64,000 nt of DNA from Flaviaestuariibacter sp. (GCA_025963645.1 JAOQAI010000009.1:1-64000); one strand, 5' to 3'. Shown: positions 43,237-50,956, counted from the stretch's first letter. The notes: generated by a model from the sequence alone, not told the origin. Translations and numbers: made by a program.

Positions 43237-44679
43237 TTATTTGATAGTGGTTGCTTTAAGTATGGCGGATTTCAAAGCATTTAATTTATTCGACACTTCC
43301 TGCAGCTCGCTTTCCGGGTTGCTCCCAGCTACCACTCCGGCACCTGCCTGGTAGAATAACGTATTATTCTTACTTAATAAGGTACGGATCATGATGGCGT
43401 GATTGCAGGAACCATCAAAACCAACAAAACCAATAGCGCCGCCGTAAAAGCTACGGCTGGTAGGTTCATATTCATTTATCAATTGCATAGCCTTGTACTT
43501 TGGCGCGCCACTCAAAGTGCCTGCCGGAAAAGTTTTGAACAATACTTCAAAAGGATTTTTATCTGGTGAAACTTTACCGACCACCTCGCTCACCAAATGA
43601 ATAACGTGCGAATAATATTGCACCTGCCTGTAGTGACTAACTTCTACCTCAGAGCAGACAGTACTAAGATCATTTCTTGCCAAATCCACTAACATTACAT
43701 GCTCTGCATTCTCTTTCGGGTCTTTTAATAATTCGTCAGCCCGCTGTTGGTCTTCGGCATCATCGCCTGAACGTTTAAACGTTCCTGCGATCGGGTGCAT
43801 CACCGCTTTTCCGTCTTTCATGATCAGCTGTGCTTCCGGAGAAGAGCCCATTAGTTTATAATCGCCATAATCGAAAAAGAAAAGATAGGGTGAAGGGTTA
43901 ATATGGCGCAAAGCGCGGTACACATTGAACTCATCTCCTGTAAACGCCTGCTGGAAACGACGGCTTAAAACAATCTGGAAGACATCACCGCGGTAACAGT
44001 TGTCAATGCCTTTCTGCACCAGCCCCCTGTAGGCATCATCCGTCATATTTGTATCTTCTTCTGAAACTGTTTGAAACGGATAAACTGGCACATCCTTACT
44101 GTTGATCAGGGATTCCAGCACTTCTATTTCACTTTCTAAACCCGCGATCTTGTTTTCACACAGGATTAATTCGTCCTTATGATGATTGATAGCGATAATG
44201 TATTGGTAAAAGCGATAACGGGCAAGTGGAACAGCCCCAGCCCCCTCTAAATCTCTCCCCACGGGGGAGACTTGAGGTCGCTTGAATTCGATGCTTTCTA
44301 TGAGTGGCACAATATCAAACGTAAAGTAGCCATATAAGCCATGAGCGAACTGTGCGGCTTTCTTGTCTTCGCTTGTTGCTTCAAAGCGTTGCATAAAGCT
44401 CCACAACACTTCTTTCAGATCATCCGTTCCTTTTAATGCTACTTTTTCTGCGGGTTGGTTAGGCAGTTTAAATTCCACCACGTTCTTATCCCGTATTTCA
44501 ATCCCGGCAATGGCATTGATGCAGATAAAAGAATAACTGTTTTCGGCCGCATGGTGATCGGTGCTTTCCAGCAGTACGGTATCCCGAAAGCGATCGCGGA
44601 GACGCAGGTAAATGCCTACGGGTGTATAAACATCTGCCAGCATACGTTTAACTTCTGTATGAATCGAAATCTTCTTCAT
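43237..44679 (-). CDS. trpE: Anthranilate synthase chorismate-binding subunit
   Basis: A 480-residue enzyme from the ATG at 44679; an in-frame TTG three codons earlier is not needed. With TrpG it makes anthranilate from chorismate. The chorismate-binding domain is complete: VFQIVLSRRFQQAFTGDEFN, SPEAQLIMKDGKAVMHPIAG, AEHVMLVDLARNDLSTVCSE, FPAGTLSGAPKYKAMQLINE and AIMIRTLLSKN. The N-terminal feedback domain (about 1-170) contains an unusual SPVGRDLEGAGAV stretch at about 136-149 that is encoded by a dispersed repeat. It is the first enzyme gene of the operon, behind the attenuator. Confidence 0.97.
   Translation of the reverse strand: MKKISIHTEVKRMLADVYTPVGIYLRLRDRFRDTVLLESTDHHAAENSYSFICINAIAGIEIRDKNVVEFKLPNQPAEKVALKGTDDLKEVLWSFMQRFEATSEDKKAAQFAHGLYGYFTFDIVPLIESIEFKRPQVSPVGRDLEGAGAVPLARYRFYQYIIAINHHKDELILCENKIAGLESEIEVLESLINSKDVPVYPFQTVSEEDTNMTDDAYRGLVQKGIDNCYRGDVFQIVLSRRFQQAFTGDEFNVYRALRHINPSPYLFFFDYGDYKLMGSSPEAQLIMKDGKAVMHPIAGTFKRSGDDAEDQQRADELLKDPKENAEHVMLVDLARNDLSTVCSEVEVSHYRQVQYYSHVIHLVSEVVGKVSPDKNPFEVLFKTFPAGTLSGAPKYKAMQLINEYEPTSRSFYGGAIGFVGFDGSCNHAIMIRTLLSKNNTLFYQAGAGVVAGSNPESELQEVSNKLNALKSAILKATTIK
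44232..44273. repeat. Dispersed GC-rich repeat embedded in trpE
   Basis: CAGCCCCAGCCCCCTCTAAA followed by CTCCCCACGGGGGAGACTT is a familiar Bacteroidota intergenic repeat with a short palindrome (TCTCCCCACGGGGGAGA). Here it lies inside the trpE frame. Related copies in gaps of this window are at 48241-48276 and 62981-63008. Confidence 0.7.
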
Positions 44680-44689
44680 AATGTGCAAT

Positions 44690-44715
44690 AAAAAAGCCCC
44701 GGTTAGGGGGCTCTG
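44690..44715 (-). terminator. trp operon attenuator (terminator with overlapping antiterminator)
   Basis: On the minus strand AGCCCC (44712-44707), loop CTAACC, GGGGCT (44700-44695) and six T form a terminator ending 11 bases before trpE. Its left arm plus flank CAGAGCCCCCT (44715-44705) can instead pair with AGGGGTTCTG (44756-44747) at the end of the leader peptide frame, giving about ten pairs with one bulge. This is the classical antiterminator alternative. Confidence 0.88.
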
Positions 44716-44743
44716 AATATAATGGATAAACTACGGCAATAGC

Positions 44744-44803
44744 TTACAGAACCCCTTTTGAGTTTGTATGCCACCACCACTGCTTATTGTTAATCATTTT
44801 CAT
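44744..44803 (-). CDS. trpL: trp operon leader peptide (TrpL) with three tandem Trp codons
   Basis: A 19-residue peptide, MKMINNKQWWWHTNSKGVL, encoded just after a promoter-like element and upstream of the trpE terminator. Its three consecutive TGG codons (44779-44771) are the sensor. With little charged tRNA-Trp the ribosome stalls there and leaves AGGGGTTCTG free to form the antiterminator. With enough Trp it reaches the stop codon, covers that segment and lets the terminator form. The sequence shows all the parts; the mechanism is known from enteric trp operons. Confidence 0.9.
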   Translation of the reverse strand: MKMINNKQWWWHTNSKGVL

Positions 44804-44839
44804 TTCGGGAACAAAGATGCGGCAGGAGCGGCACCTGGG

Positions 44840-44847
44840 CAAAATTA
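44840..44847 (-). promoter_or_regulatory. -7 element of the trp operon
   Basis: On the minus strand this reads TAATTTTG, a match to TAnnTTTG, 37 bases before the leader peptide start. Transcription would begin around 44833, giving a leader of about 150 bases before trpE. A -33 TTG is not obvious. Confidence 0.6.
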
Positions 44848-44870
44848 TTTTAGCTTTATAAAAAAAGAAT

Positions 44871-45167
44871 ATGCTCATTCAACATAATCAAAGCGGGGAT
44901 CACGGTGTTTTTTTTATTGAATCGGAAAGCGGCGAAAGGGTAGCCGAACTAACCTACCTGGAGAAAAGCGAACAAATGCATATCGATCATACGGAAGTGG
45001 ATGACAGCCTGCGTGGGAAGAATATAGGGTATCAATTGGTAGAAGCTGCCGTTGCCCATGCTCGCCAAAACAGTTTGAAAATCGTGCCACTCTGCCCTTT
45101 TGCAAAAGCATTGATAGACAAGCGTCCGGAAATGCAGGATGTTTTGGCAAAGGACACTACAGGTTAA
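44871..45167 (+). CDS. Small YjdJ-type N-acetyltransferase
   Basis: A 98-residue protein of the short GNAT-like family (PF14542). The core MHIDHTEVDDSLRGKNIGYQLVEAAVAHARQ is here split as IDHTEVDDSLRGKNIGYQL (about 38-56) and VEAAVAHARQNSLKIVPLCP (about 57-76). These contain the acetyl-CoA loop and the catalytic Cys region (PLCPF). Members are small enzymes of unknown substrate. It is divergent from the trp operon, and its start codon is only 67 bases from the leader peptide start, so the two promoters overlap. Confidence 0.9.
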   Translation: MLIQHNQSGDHGVFFIESESGERVAELTYLEKSEQMHIDHTEVDDSLRGKNIGYQLVEAAVAHARQNSLKIVPLCPFAKALIDKRPEMQDVLAKDTTG

Positions 45168-45214
45168 ATTATCACTTGCGCCGGTTTCGCCTGCCATCCT
45201 ATATTTACAGGGCT

Positions 45215-45988
45215 ATGGAACCAATCATATCGATAAAAAATCTTTACAAAAATTACGGCGAGAAAGCCGTCTTGAAGGACATCAACCTGGATGTATATCC
45301 CGGGCAGGTCATTGGCTATATCGGGCCGAATGGCGCCGGCAAAAGCACCACGGTGAAAATACTTTGCGGGCTCCTTACCGACTATGAAGGACAAGTAACT
45401 ATTAAAGGCTTCGACCTGAAAAAGCAAACCCTTGATGTGAAACGCATTATTGGCTATGTGCCGGAGCTGGCGGAGCTATACGATGTGCTGACGCCTATGG
45501 AATACCTGCAATTTAGCGGAGCACTTTATGGTTTGGATGAAGCGGTATGCGAGGAACGTATTCAAAAACTGATGCAGGCATTTGGACTGGGTGACAATGT
45601 GAACCAGCGGATGGACTCTTTCAGCAAGGGCATGCGTCAAAAAGTGCTCCTGGCTTCGGGCATCTTGCATAATCCCGACATTATCATTTTAGATGAACCA
45701 TTGAGCGGGCTGGATGCGAACAGCGTGATCATTGTGAAAGAGTTGATCAGCAAGCTAGCAAAAGATGGCAAGACTATTTTCTATTGCAGCCATATGATGG
45801 ACGTGGTGGAAAAAGTAAGCGACCGCATTGTGTTGATCGACCAGGGACGCATCATCGCTAATGGTACCATCAGCGAACTGCGTGACCAGCAAGGTGATAC
45901 CAGTCTTGAGCAGATCTTTGCGAAGATGACCGGCAAGGATTCGCTGTCCACTACTGCTGATGAATTAATGAGAGCCCTGGAGAACTAA
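45215..45988 (+). CDS. ABC transporter ATP-binding protein
   Basis: A 257-residue ATPase from the ATG at 45215 (MEPIISIKNLYKNYGEKAVL). Walker A is GPNGAGKST at about 38-46, the signature is DSFSKGMRQKVLLASGILHN, Walker B IIILDEPLSGLD, and the H-loop is in FYCSHMMD. The C-terminal TISELRDQQGDTSLEQIFAK is typical of exporters of the CcmA/DrrA type. With the following membrane protein it probably forms an efflux or export system. The two genes are separated by a 127-base gap with repeats. Confidence 0.95.
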   Translation: MEPIISIKNLYKNYGEKAVLKDINLDVYPGQVIGYIGPNGAGKSTTVKILCGLLTDYEGQVTIKGFDLKKQTLDVKRIIGYVPELAELYDVLTPMEYLQFSGALYGLDEAVCEERIQKLMQAFGLGDNVNQRMDSFSKGMRQKVLLASGILHNPDIIILDEPLSGLDANSVIIVKELISKLAKDGKTIFYCSHMMDVVEKVSDRIVLIDQGRIIANGTISELRDQQGDTSLEQIFAKMTGKDSLSTTADELMRALEN

Positions 45989-46015
45989 ACACAAATTTTT
46001 ACGAAAAGCACGAAC

Positions 46016-46084
46016 GACACGAATTTGAGTATTTGGTGTAATTCGTGTCATCTGTCCACTTTTTGTTGCTAAATAATTCGTGTC
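46016..46084. repeat. AATTCGTGTCAT-type repeats in the gap between the ABC genes
   Basis: GACACGAATT at 46016-46025 is the reverse complement of AATTCGTGTC at 46040-46049 and again at 46075-46084, so alternative hairpins are possible. The word AATTCGTGTCATC occurs twice in direct orientation. It is an intergenic repeat and not a clean terminator. Confidence 0.7.
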
Positions 46085-46115
46085 ATCCGTGATCATTCGA
46101 CCTAATTAGTGTTCT

Positions 46116-47831
46116 ATGAATTTTATCAATAAAGCCTTTCTCCGCCTGGCGCTCCTGCCCTCGCCGCTCTATAAAAACATGGGGGTAAGCCTGCCGCAGC
46201 TCCGGGCTATTCTTACCACTAAGCTTACGATGGATGACCGCCGGGTGAATGCTTTTGCACAAGTGCAGAACCGCAAAAAAGCAAAGCCGATGACAAAGGC
46301 AACGCTGCTCACCATGCTGCTCAGCGCTTTTATGGGTCTTTTCTTCCTGCTTTCTTTTAGCATTGGTAAAGACATCCAAACGCAACTCACTTTCTATTTT
46401 TCTATGTTCTTTTTTATGCTGTCGGCAACGCTTATCTCCGATTTTACTTCGGTGCTGATCGATGTCCGTGATACGTTCATTATTCTTCCCAAACCAGTTA
46501 GCGACCGCACGTTTGTGCTGGCGCGGCTGCTTCATATTTTCATTCATATCTGCAAGCTGGTGCTGCCTATGTCGCTGCCGGGGCTGATCTTCATGGGCGT
46601 AGAATACAGCATTGGAGGTGCTTTGTTATTACTCTTGTTGGTTTTGCTGGTGACGCTTTTCTCCATCTTTTTTATCAATGCAGTGTATATTCTTATCCTG
46701 AAGATCACCACGCCAGAGCGGTTTAAAAGCATCATCGCTTATTTCCAGATCGGGTTTGCGGTTGTGATGTACGCTTCTTACCAGGTCTTTCCACGGCTGA
46801 TCGGCTCTTTTAACCTGGAGAACTTTAGCTTTACGACGCGTCCGGGAATCATCTTCTACCCTTTTTATTGGTTTGCTTCCTGCTGGAACCTGCTGCATAC
46901 ACTTAATCCTACTACACAGTCCGTCATTGCATCCTTATTGGCCATCATTGTGCCTATTGCCAGCATATACATTGTAGTGCGTTACCTGGCGCCATCTTTC
47001 AACAATCGCCTGGCGATGATCAATGGCGGCAGCGAAGCGCCAAAGGCAGTTACGGCTCAAAATAATAAAGCAGTTCATTCCAAAAGGACCTATTCGCATT
47101 GGCTAAGCGCCTTTTGCACCCGCACACCGGCAGAGCGCATGGGCTTTCGTTTTACCTGGAAGCTGATGTCGCGCAACCGCGATTTTAAATTAAAGGTTTA
47201 TCCCTCCATTGGCTACCTGCTGGTGTATGGCTTTATCATGATCTTCCGCAGCGATTTCCGTATCTCCGGCTTTCGCGACAATAGCGATGCCGAGAAAGGT
47301 ATGGTGCTTAGCATGGTTTATTTTACGGTGTTGATCCTGACTACGGCTATCAGCCAGGTGCCTTTTTCGGACAAATACAAAGCAGCGTGGTTCTATTATA
47401 CGTCGCCGCTGGTTCGTCCGGGAGACGTGGTGCTGGGCGGCATGAAAGCAGCGCTTCTTAAGTTCTATATCCCCATCGTTGCCATTGTTGCGGTGGCGGC
47501 TACTGCCCTATTAGGCATAGCTGTCTTGCCCAATATCATTTTGGGATTCTGCAATCAATTACTCATTGCTTCCTTCCTTGTTTACATCAATAACAAGCTT
47601 TTTCCTTTCAGCATGCCGCTGAATAACAACGCCAAGGCCGGGTCTTTCCTTCGGGTGATCATTATTCTCGTCTTCTCCGGCCTGGTGGGTGTGGGACATT
47701 ACCTGGTCTATGATATACTACCGGTGATCATCATCTTTGCTCTGCTGTCCGGCATTGCGACATGGATGCTGATGAGCAGCATACGGGCAACAAACTGGGT
47801 GGCGATCAAGAGCAGCTATACGGAGGAATGA
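46116..47831 (+). CDS. ABC transporter permease (polytopic membrane protein)
   Basis: A 571-residue membrane protein with about ten to twelve hydrophobic spans, for instance LLTMLLSAFMGLFFLLSFSI, ALLLLLLVLLVTLFSIFFIN and LKFYIPIVAIVAVAATALLG. The layout is two groups of spans with a soluble central stretch near 300-340. I recall this size and pattern from the putative ABC exporter permeases of Bacteroidota that pair with a single ATPase gene. Substrate unknown. It is encoded after the ATPase on the same strand. Confidence 0.8.
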   Translation: MNFINKAFLRLALLPSPLYKNMGVSLPQLRAILTTKLTMDDRRVNAFAQVQNRKKAKPMTKATLLTMLLSAFMGLFFLLSFSIGKDIQTQLTFYFSMFFFMLSATLISDFTSVLIDVRDTFIILPKPVSDRTFVLARLLHIFIHICKLVLPMSLPGLIFMGVEYSIGGALLLLLLVLLVTLFSIFFINAVYILILKITTPERFKSIIAYFQIGFAVVMYASYQVFPRLIGSFNLENFSFTTRPGIIFYPFYWFASCWNLLHTLNPTTQSVIASLLAIIVPIASIYIVVRYLAPSFNNRLAMINGGSEAPKAVTAQNNKAVHSKRTYSHWLSAFCTRTPAERMGFRFTWKLMSRNRDFKLKVYPSIGYLLVYGFIMIFRSDFRISGFRDNSDAEKGMVLSMVYFTVLILTTAISQVPFSDKYKAAWFYYTSPLVRPGDVVLGGMKAALLKFYIPIVAIVAVAATALLGIAVLPNIILGFCNQLLIASFLVYINNKLFPFSMPLNNNAKAGSFLRVIIILVFSGLVGVGHYLVYDILPVIIIFALLSGIATWMLMSSIRATNWVAIKSSYTEE

Positions 47832-47935
47832 TCTGAACGGGGATTTCGGGAGATTGGAAGGATTTGGAGGGAAAACTTCCAGCACTTGTTACAGCAGTTA
47901 GCATCAATACAACGAATAAAAGGTCCGGGAAAGAG

Positions 47936-48157
47936 GCTGATGGGTTAGCAATGAAGGCTAATCGTACCGCAACCGAACCTGACCGGTTGACAAAGTCATC
48001 TGACCGGTTAGCATTGAAGGCTCACCGGTTGTCAAAGCCAGTTGATTGCCTGTCAAAGCCAGCTGATTGTATGACAAAGGCATCCAATCGTTGCGCAACA
48101 AAGGCTGACCGGTGCGCACTGCTATCTAATTGCGTGACAATAGCTGTTAACAGGTAA
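47936..48157 (+). repeat. 21-bp tandem repeat array, open as a heptad peptide
   Basis: Ten units of 21 bases (47936-48145) plus a partial one, ending at a stop codon, keep an open frame from a TTG at 47864 (about 97 codons). The peptide is a degenerate heptad, such as SSDRLAL, KAHRLSK, PVDCLSK, PADCMTK, KADRCAL. Units differ at many positions, so the array is old. There is no ATG near a binding site upstream and no clear homologue, so a non-coding minisatellite is the safer reading; a real helical repeat peptide is possible. Confidence 0.75.
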
Positions 48158-48308
48158 ACAACCGAACTAAGAGGCGCATTTGTTATAACCAGCGGCGCGA
48201 AAACGAATTATTCGGTAGCCATTCTAAAATTTCTCTTTACCAGCCTCCCCTTACGGGGTGGAGAAAGGCAAACTTGTTTTATATTAGCTTTCACCTAAAC
48301 CCCCTTTT
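48158..48308. other. Gap with one dispersed GC-rich repeat
   Basis: The rest of the 47832-48308 gap holds no gene. The segment CAGCCTCCCCTTACGGGGTG with GAGAAAGGCAAACTT at 48241-48276 belongs to the same dispersed repeat family found inside trpE and at 62981. Confidence 0.5.
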
Positions 48309-48665
48309 ATGCTGTCCCTAAACATTGCGCCTTTTGCCCGGCTCAAGGGCTATGCTTCTATCAGCAAGATGCTTTCTGACGCAGGCATTCCCTACAGCTC
48401 CGTACGGTCGCTGCACCGCGGACCCAAGGTTGTTCAACTTGCTCACCTGGAAGCGCTTTGCCGGTTTTTGCGCTGCACACCGAATGACCTACTGACGTTT
48501 TCCGAGAACGCTACCGGGCCGGCGCTCCCCGCAGACCATCCCTTGCATGGGCTGAAGAACGAGGAGCTGCAAACTTTTCAGAAGAATATGTCTACGCTGA
48601 CGCTGGCGCAGTTGAAGGCGATCAATGAGGTGTTTGCGAAGGGAAGTGAGGCGTTGAATGGCTGA
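48309..48665 (+). CDS. Small helix-turn-helix (Cro/C1-like) regulator
   Basis: A 118-residue protein. Residues about 8-65 form a Cro/C1-type helix-turn-helix of the HTH_26 kind: ASISKMLSDAGIPYSSVRSL, then the turn and HLEALCRFLRCTPNDLLTFS. The C-terminal half ends in a helical tail (LTLAQLKAINEVFAKGSEAL). Such single-domain proteins repress local genes. Just downstream is a HigBA module, but that has its own antitoxin, so the target is unclear. I see no phage genes near it. Confidence 0.85.
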   Translation: MLSLNIAPFARLKGYASISKMLSDAGIPYSSVRSLHRGPKVVQLAHLEALCRFLRCTPNDLLTFSENATGPALPADHPLHGLKNEELQTFQKNMSTLTLAQLKAINEVFAKGSEALNG

Positions 48666-48680
48666 TAAGAAGATAATAAT

Positions 48681-48710
48681 TTCCCATATTGGGAACTTTA
48701 TTTATCTTTG
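48681..48710 (+). promoter_or_regulatory. higBA operator and -7 element
   Basis: TTCCCATATTGGGAA (48681-48695) is a palindrome with 6-bp arms around a TAT centre. Eight bases later TATCTTTG (48703-48710) fits the TAnnTTTG element. An antitoxin bound at the palindrome would cover the promoter, matching the autoregulation known for HigBA. Confidence 0.65.
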
Positions 48711-48724
48711 ATGAAAACGGTTAC

Positions 48725-49018
48725 TTGAGAGTAATTGCTAAAAAGGTTTTAAGAGATTTCTGGACAAAGCACCCGGATTGCGAACAACAGTTGAAAGCAT
48801 GGTACCGGGAGGCAGAAGATGCTGACTGGAGAGAACCGAAGATCATTAAGCAAAATTACCCAAGCGCTTCTATACTGGAAGAAAACCGTGTAGTGTTTAA
48901 CATCAAAGGGAATCATTACCGCCTTATTGTTCGAATCAACTATGATTATGGCATGGTATGGATTCGCTTTATCGGAACGCATGCAGCTTATGATAAGATT
49001 GATGCCACTAAAATTTAA
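48725..49018 (+). CDS. higB: HigB-type toxin (mRNA interferase)
   Basis: A 97-residue toxin if started at the TTG at 48725, giving the family opening MRVIAKKVLRDFWTKHPDCE. It is a RelE-fold ribosome-dependent mRNase: KAWYREAEDADWREPKIIKQ, then NRVVFNIKGNHYRLIVRINY and VWIRFIGTHAAYDKIDA are the HigB hallmarks, including the terminal His-containing strand. No ATG is in frame nearby; an ATG at 48711 is out of frame and stops after five codons. The weak start codon should keep toxin levels low. It is 3 bases from higA, toxin first, as usual for HigBA. Confidence 0.9.
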   Translation: MRVIAKKVLRDFWTKHPDCEQQLKAWYREAEDADWREPKIIKQNYPSASILEENRVVFNIKGNHYRLIVRINYDYGMVWIRFIGTHAAYDKIDATKI

Positions 49019-49021
49019 AAA

Positions 49022-49378
49022 ATGCAAATCAAACCTATAAAAACAGAGAAAGATTATAAGACTGCTTTAGCACGGCTTGAAATTATTTTTGATGCGAAAC
49101 CTAACTCACCGGAAGGCGATGAATTGGAGATATTAGGTATACTGATTGATAAATATGAGGGTGAGCAATACCCGATTGATTTTCCAGATCCTATTGAAGC
49201 AATCAAGTTCCGCATGGAGCAAATGGGCTATAGTCAAAGCGACCTGGCGAAAATGGTAGGATTGAAAAGCAGGGCAAGTGAAATCCTGAACAAAAAGCGC
49301 AAACTAACATTAGAAATGATCCGCCAATTGCACCAGGCGCTGAACATTCCAACGGGTGTGTTGATCCAGAATTATTAA
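49022..49378 (+). CDS. higA: HigA-type antitoxin
   Basis: A 118-residue antitoxin. The N-terminal 65 residues (YKTALARLEIIFDAKPNSPE) cap the toxin. The C-terminal Cro/C1 helix-turn-helix, EAIKFRMEQMGYSQSDLAKM to SRASEILNKKRKLTLEMIRQ, binds the operator at 48681. This domain order (toxin-binding first) is that of the HigA/COG5499 group. The coding unit is complete. Confidence 0.93.
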   Translation: MQIKPIKTEKDYKTALARLEIIFDAKPNSPEGDELEILGILIDKYEGEQYPIDFPDPIEAIKFRMEQMGYSQSDLAKMVGLKSRASEILNKKRKLTLEMIRQLHQALNIPTGVLIQNY

Positions 49379-49399
49379 GGAGATAAAAGTGCGCTTCGA

Positions 49400-50179
49400 T
49401 TAAGATTCTCTCATTGCTTCAGGCGTTTGCACCTTAGCTCCTTCCCTTACCCTCCGCCGGTAATTCGTAAACAGGCTATACCACCGCAGCTTCAGCACGC
49501 CGAGGATACCTTCCTTCACGATGCCCTTGCTCATTTTTGATTCGCCGAACTTGCGGTCCTCAAATTCGATGGGCACTTCCTTGATCTTGAAACCGAGCTT
49601 CCACGCGGCAAATTTCATTTCGATCTGGAAGGCATAGCCCACGAAATGGATCTCGTCGAAGTTGATGGTTTCGAGCACTTCTCTTTTATAGCAGATGAAA
49701 CCGGCAGTAGGATCGGCCACGGGCATCCAAAGGATCATTTGCGTATAAAGGGCGCCGCCTTTGGAGAGGGCGATGCGGTTCTTTGGCCAGTTCTTTACAT
49801 TACCGCCTTTTACATAGCGGGAACCAATGGCCACATCGCCGCCACCGGTCTTGCAGGCCTTGTATAAATTGGGCAGTTCCGTTGGCGGATGCGAAAAGTC
49901 GGCATCCATTTCAAAAATGAACTGATAGCCCTTTTTTAATGCCCACTTGAAGCCATGAATATAGGCAGTGCCCAACCCCAGCTTGCCTCGGCGCTCCTCA
50001 AGGAATACCGTACCGTTAAAACGCGGTTGCAGGCTGCGCACAATATCGGCCGTTCCGTCGGGGGAGCCATCATCTATCACCAGCACATGAAAATCCTGCT
50101 GCAGGTCATAAACCGCCGCTAATATCCTTTCGATATTTTCCTTTTCGTTGTAAGTGGGTATAATGACCAATTTCTCCAC
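49400..50179 (-). CDS. Polyprenol monophosphomannose synthase-like glycosyltransferase (GT2)
   Basis: A 259-residue soluble GT-A enzyme of the DPM1 type. LVIIPTYNEKENIERIL opens the fold; VIDDGSPDGTADIV (about 34-47) binds the nucleotide sugar; EMDADFSHPPTELPNL (about 90-105) carries the DxD metal motif; FVGYAFQIEMKFAAWKLG and the late VPIEFEDRKFGESKMSKGI complete it. DPM1 enzymes put mannose (or glucose) from a nucleotide sugar on a polyprenyl phosphate carrier. The DUF2723 protein at the right end of the window is a possible user of such a donor. The gene has no close partner except the exonuclease gene, 6 bases upstream. Confidence 0.93.
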   Translation of the reverse strand: MEKLVIIPTYNEKENIERILAAVYDLQQDFHVLVIDDGSPDGTADIVRSLQPRFNGTVFLEERRGKLGLGTAYIHGFKWALKKGYQFIFEMDADFSHPPTELPNLYKACKTGGGDVAIGSRYVKGGNVKNWPKNRIALSKGGALYTQMILWMPVADPTAGFICYKREVLETINFDEIHFVGYAFQIEMKFAAWKLGFKIKEVPIEFEDRKFGESKMSKGIVKEGILGVLKLRWYSLFTNYRRRVREGAKVQTPEAMRES

Positions 50180-50185
50180 TGCTGT

Positions 50186-50956
50186 CTATGATTTTTTGAG
50201 CATGGCCCGGGTATATATCTCCGTTAGCTTTTGTTTGGTATTCATCGGGAACTCGCCTTTCATCATCCAGTCGTAGTACTGTGGTTCTGCCTTCAATACT
50301 TCCGCCACGGTGCGGCCTTTGTGCTTGCCGAAGTTGAAGACTTCCTGGTCCTTATCATTGTAAGCAAAACGACGGGCAAAGTCAATGATCTTATCATCGC
50401 CAACGGCTTTGATGACAGATTCGACAGTGGTCCCTAACTGCGGATAACGCTCTATTTGCGCGGAAAGTATTTCAGCCGTTGCCGAAGCATCTACCTCGGC
50501 ACCGTGTGCGCCTTCGAGGGCCTTATCGCAATAGAATTTATACGCAGCCGAAAGTGTGCGCTGCTCCATCTGGTGGAAGATCTTTTGCACGTCCACCACT
50601 TTCCGGTTCTTCATATCAAACTCCACATCGGCACGGATAAATTCCTCCACCAAGATCGGAAGGTCCAGGCGATAAGCGTTGTAGCAGGCGATATCGCAGC
50701 CGTCCATAAACTGCTTGATCTCCTGCGCTGATTTCTTAAAGGTGGGGGCGTCTTTCACCATTTCGTTGGTGATGCCGTGTATATCAATGATGTTTTGCGC
50801 GATCGGCATTTGCGGATTGAACAGCTTTCGCTTCACGGTTCGGGTACCATCTACCATGATCTTGATAATCGCAATTTCTACGATCCTGTCGATGCTTGGG
50901 TTGGATCCGGTGGCTTCAATATCAATAACGGCTAAGGGCTTTTTCAGTTGTAACAT
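50186..50956 (-). CDS. DnaQ-family 3'-5' exonuclease
   Basis: A 256-residue exonuclease. LAVIDIEATGSNPSIDRIVE contains the DxE of motif I at about 12-14. CYNAYRLDLPILVEEFI is motif II. HGAEVDASATAEIL has the catalytic His and Asp of motif III (about 150-163). After the nuclease domain a short C-terminal module, EVFNFGKHKGRTVAEVLKAE with QYYDWMMKGEF, is typical of Bacteroidota relatives. It may act in DNA proofreading or RNA trimming. It lies immediately upstream of the GT2 gene and could be co-transcribed. Confidence 0.92.
   Translation of the reverse strand: MLQLKKPLAVIDIEATGSNPSIDRIVEIAIIKIMVDGTRTVKRKLFNPQMPIAQNIIDIHGITNEMVKDAPTFKKSAQEIKQFMDGCDIACYNAYRLDLPILVEEFIRADVEFDMKNRKVVDVQKIFHQMEQRTLSAAYKFYCDKALEGAHGAEVDASATAEILSAQIERYPQLGTTVESVIKAVGDDKIIDFARRFAYNDKDQEVFNFGKHKGRTVAEVLKAEPQYYDWMMKGEFPMNTKQKLTEIYTRAMLKKS

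Noticed and set aside
48309..49378. Prophage remnant suggested by a Cro/C1-like protein next to HigBA
   Set aside because: No integrase, structural or lysis gene and no attachment repeats were seen.
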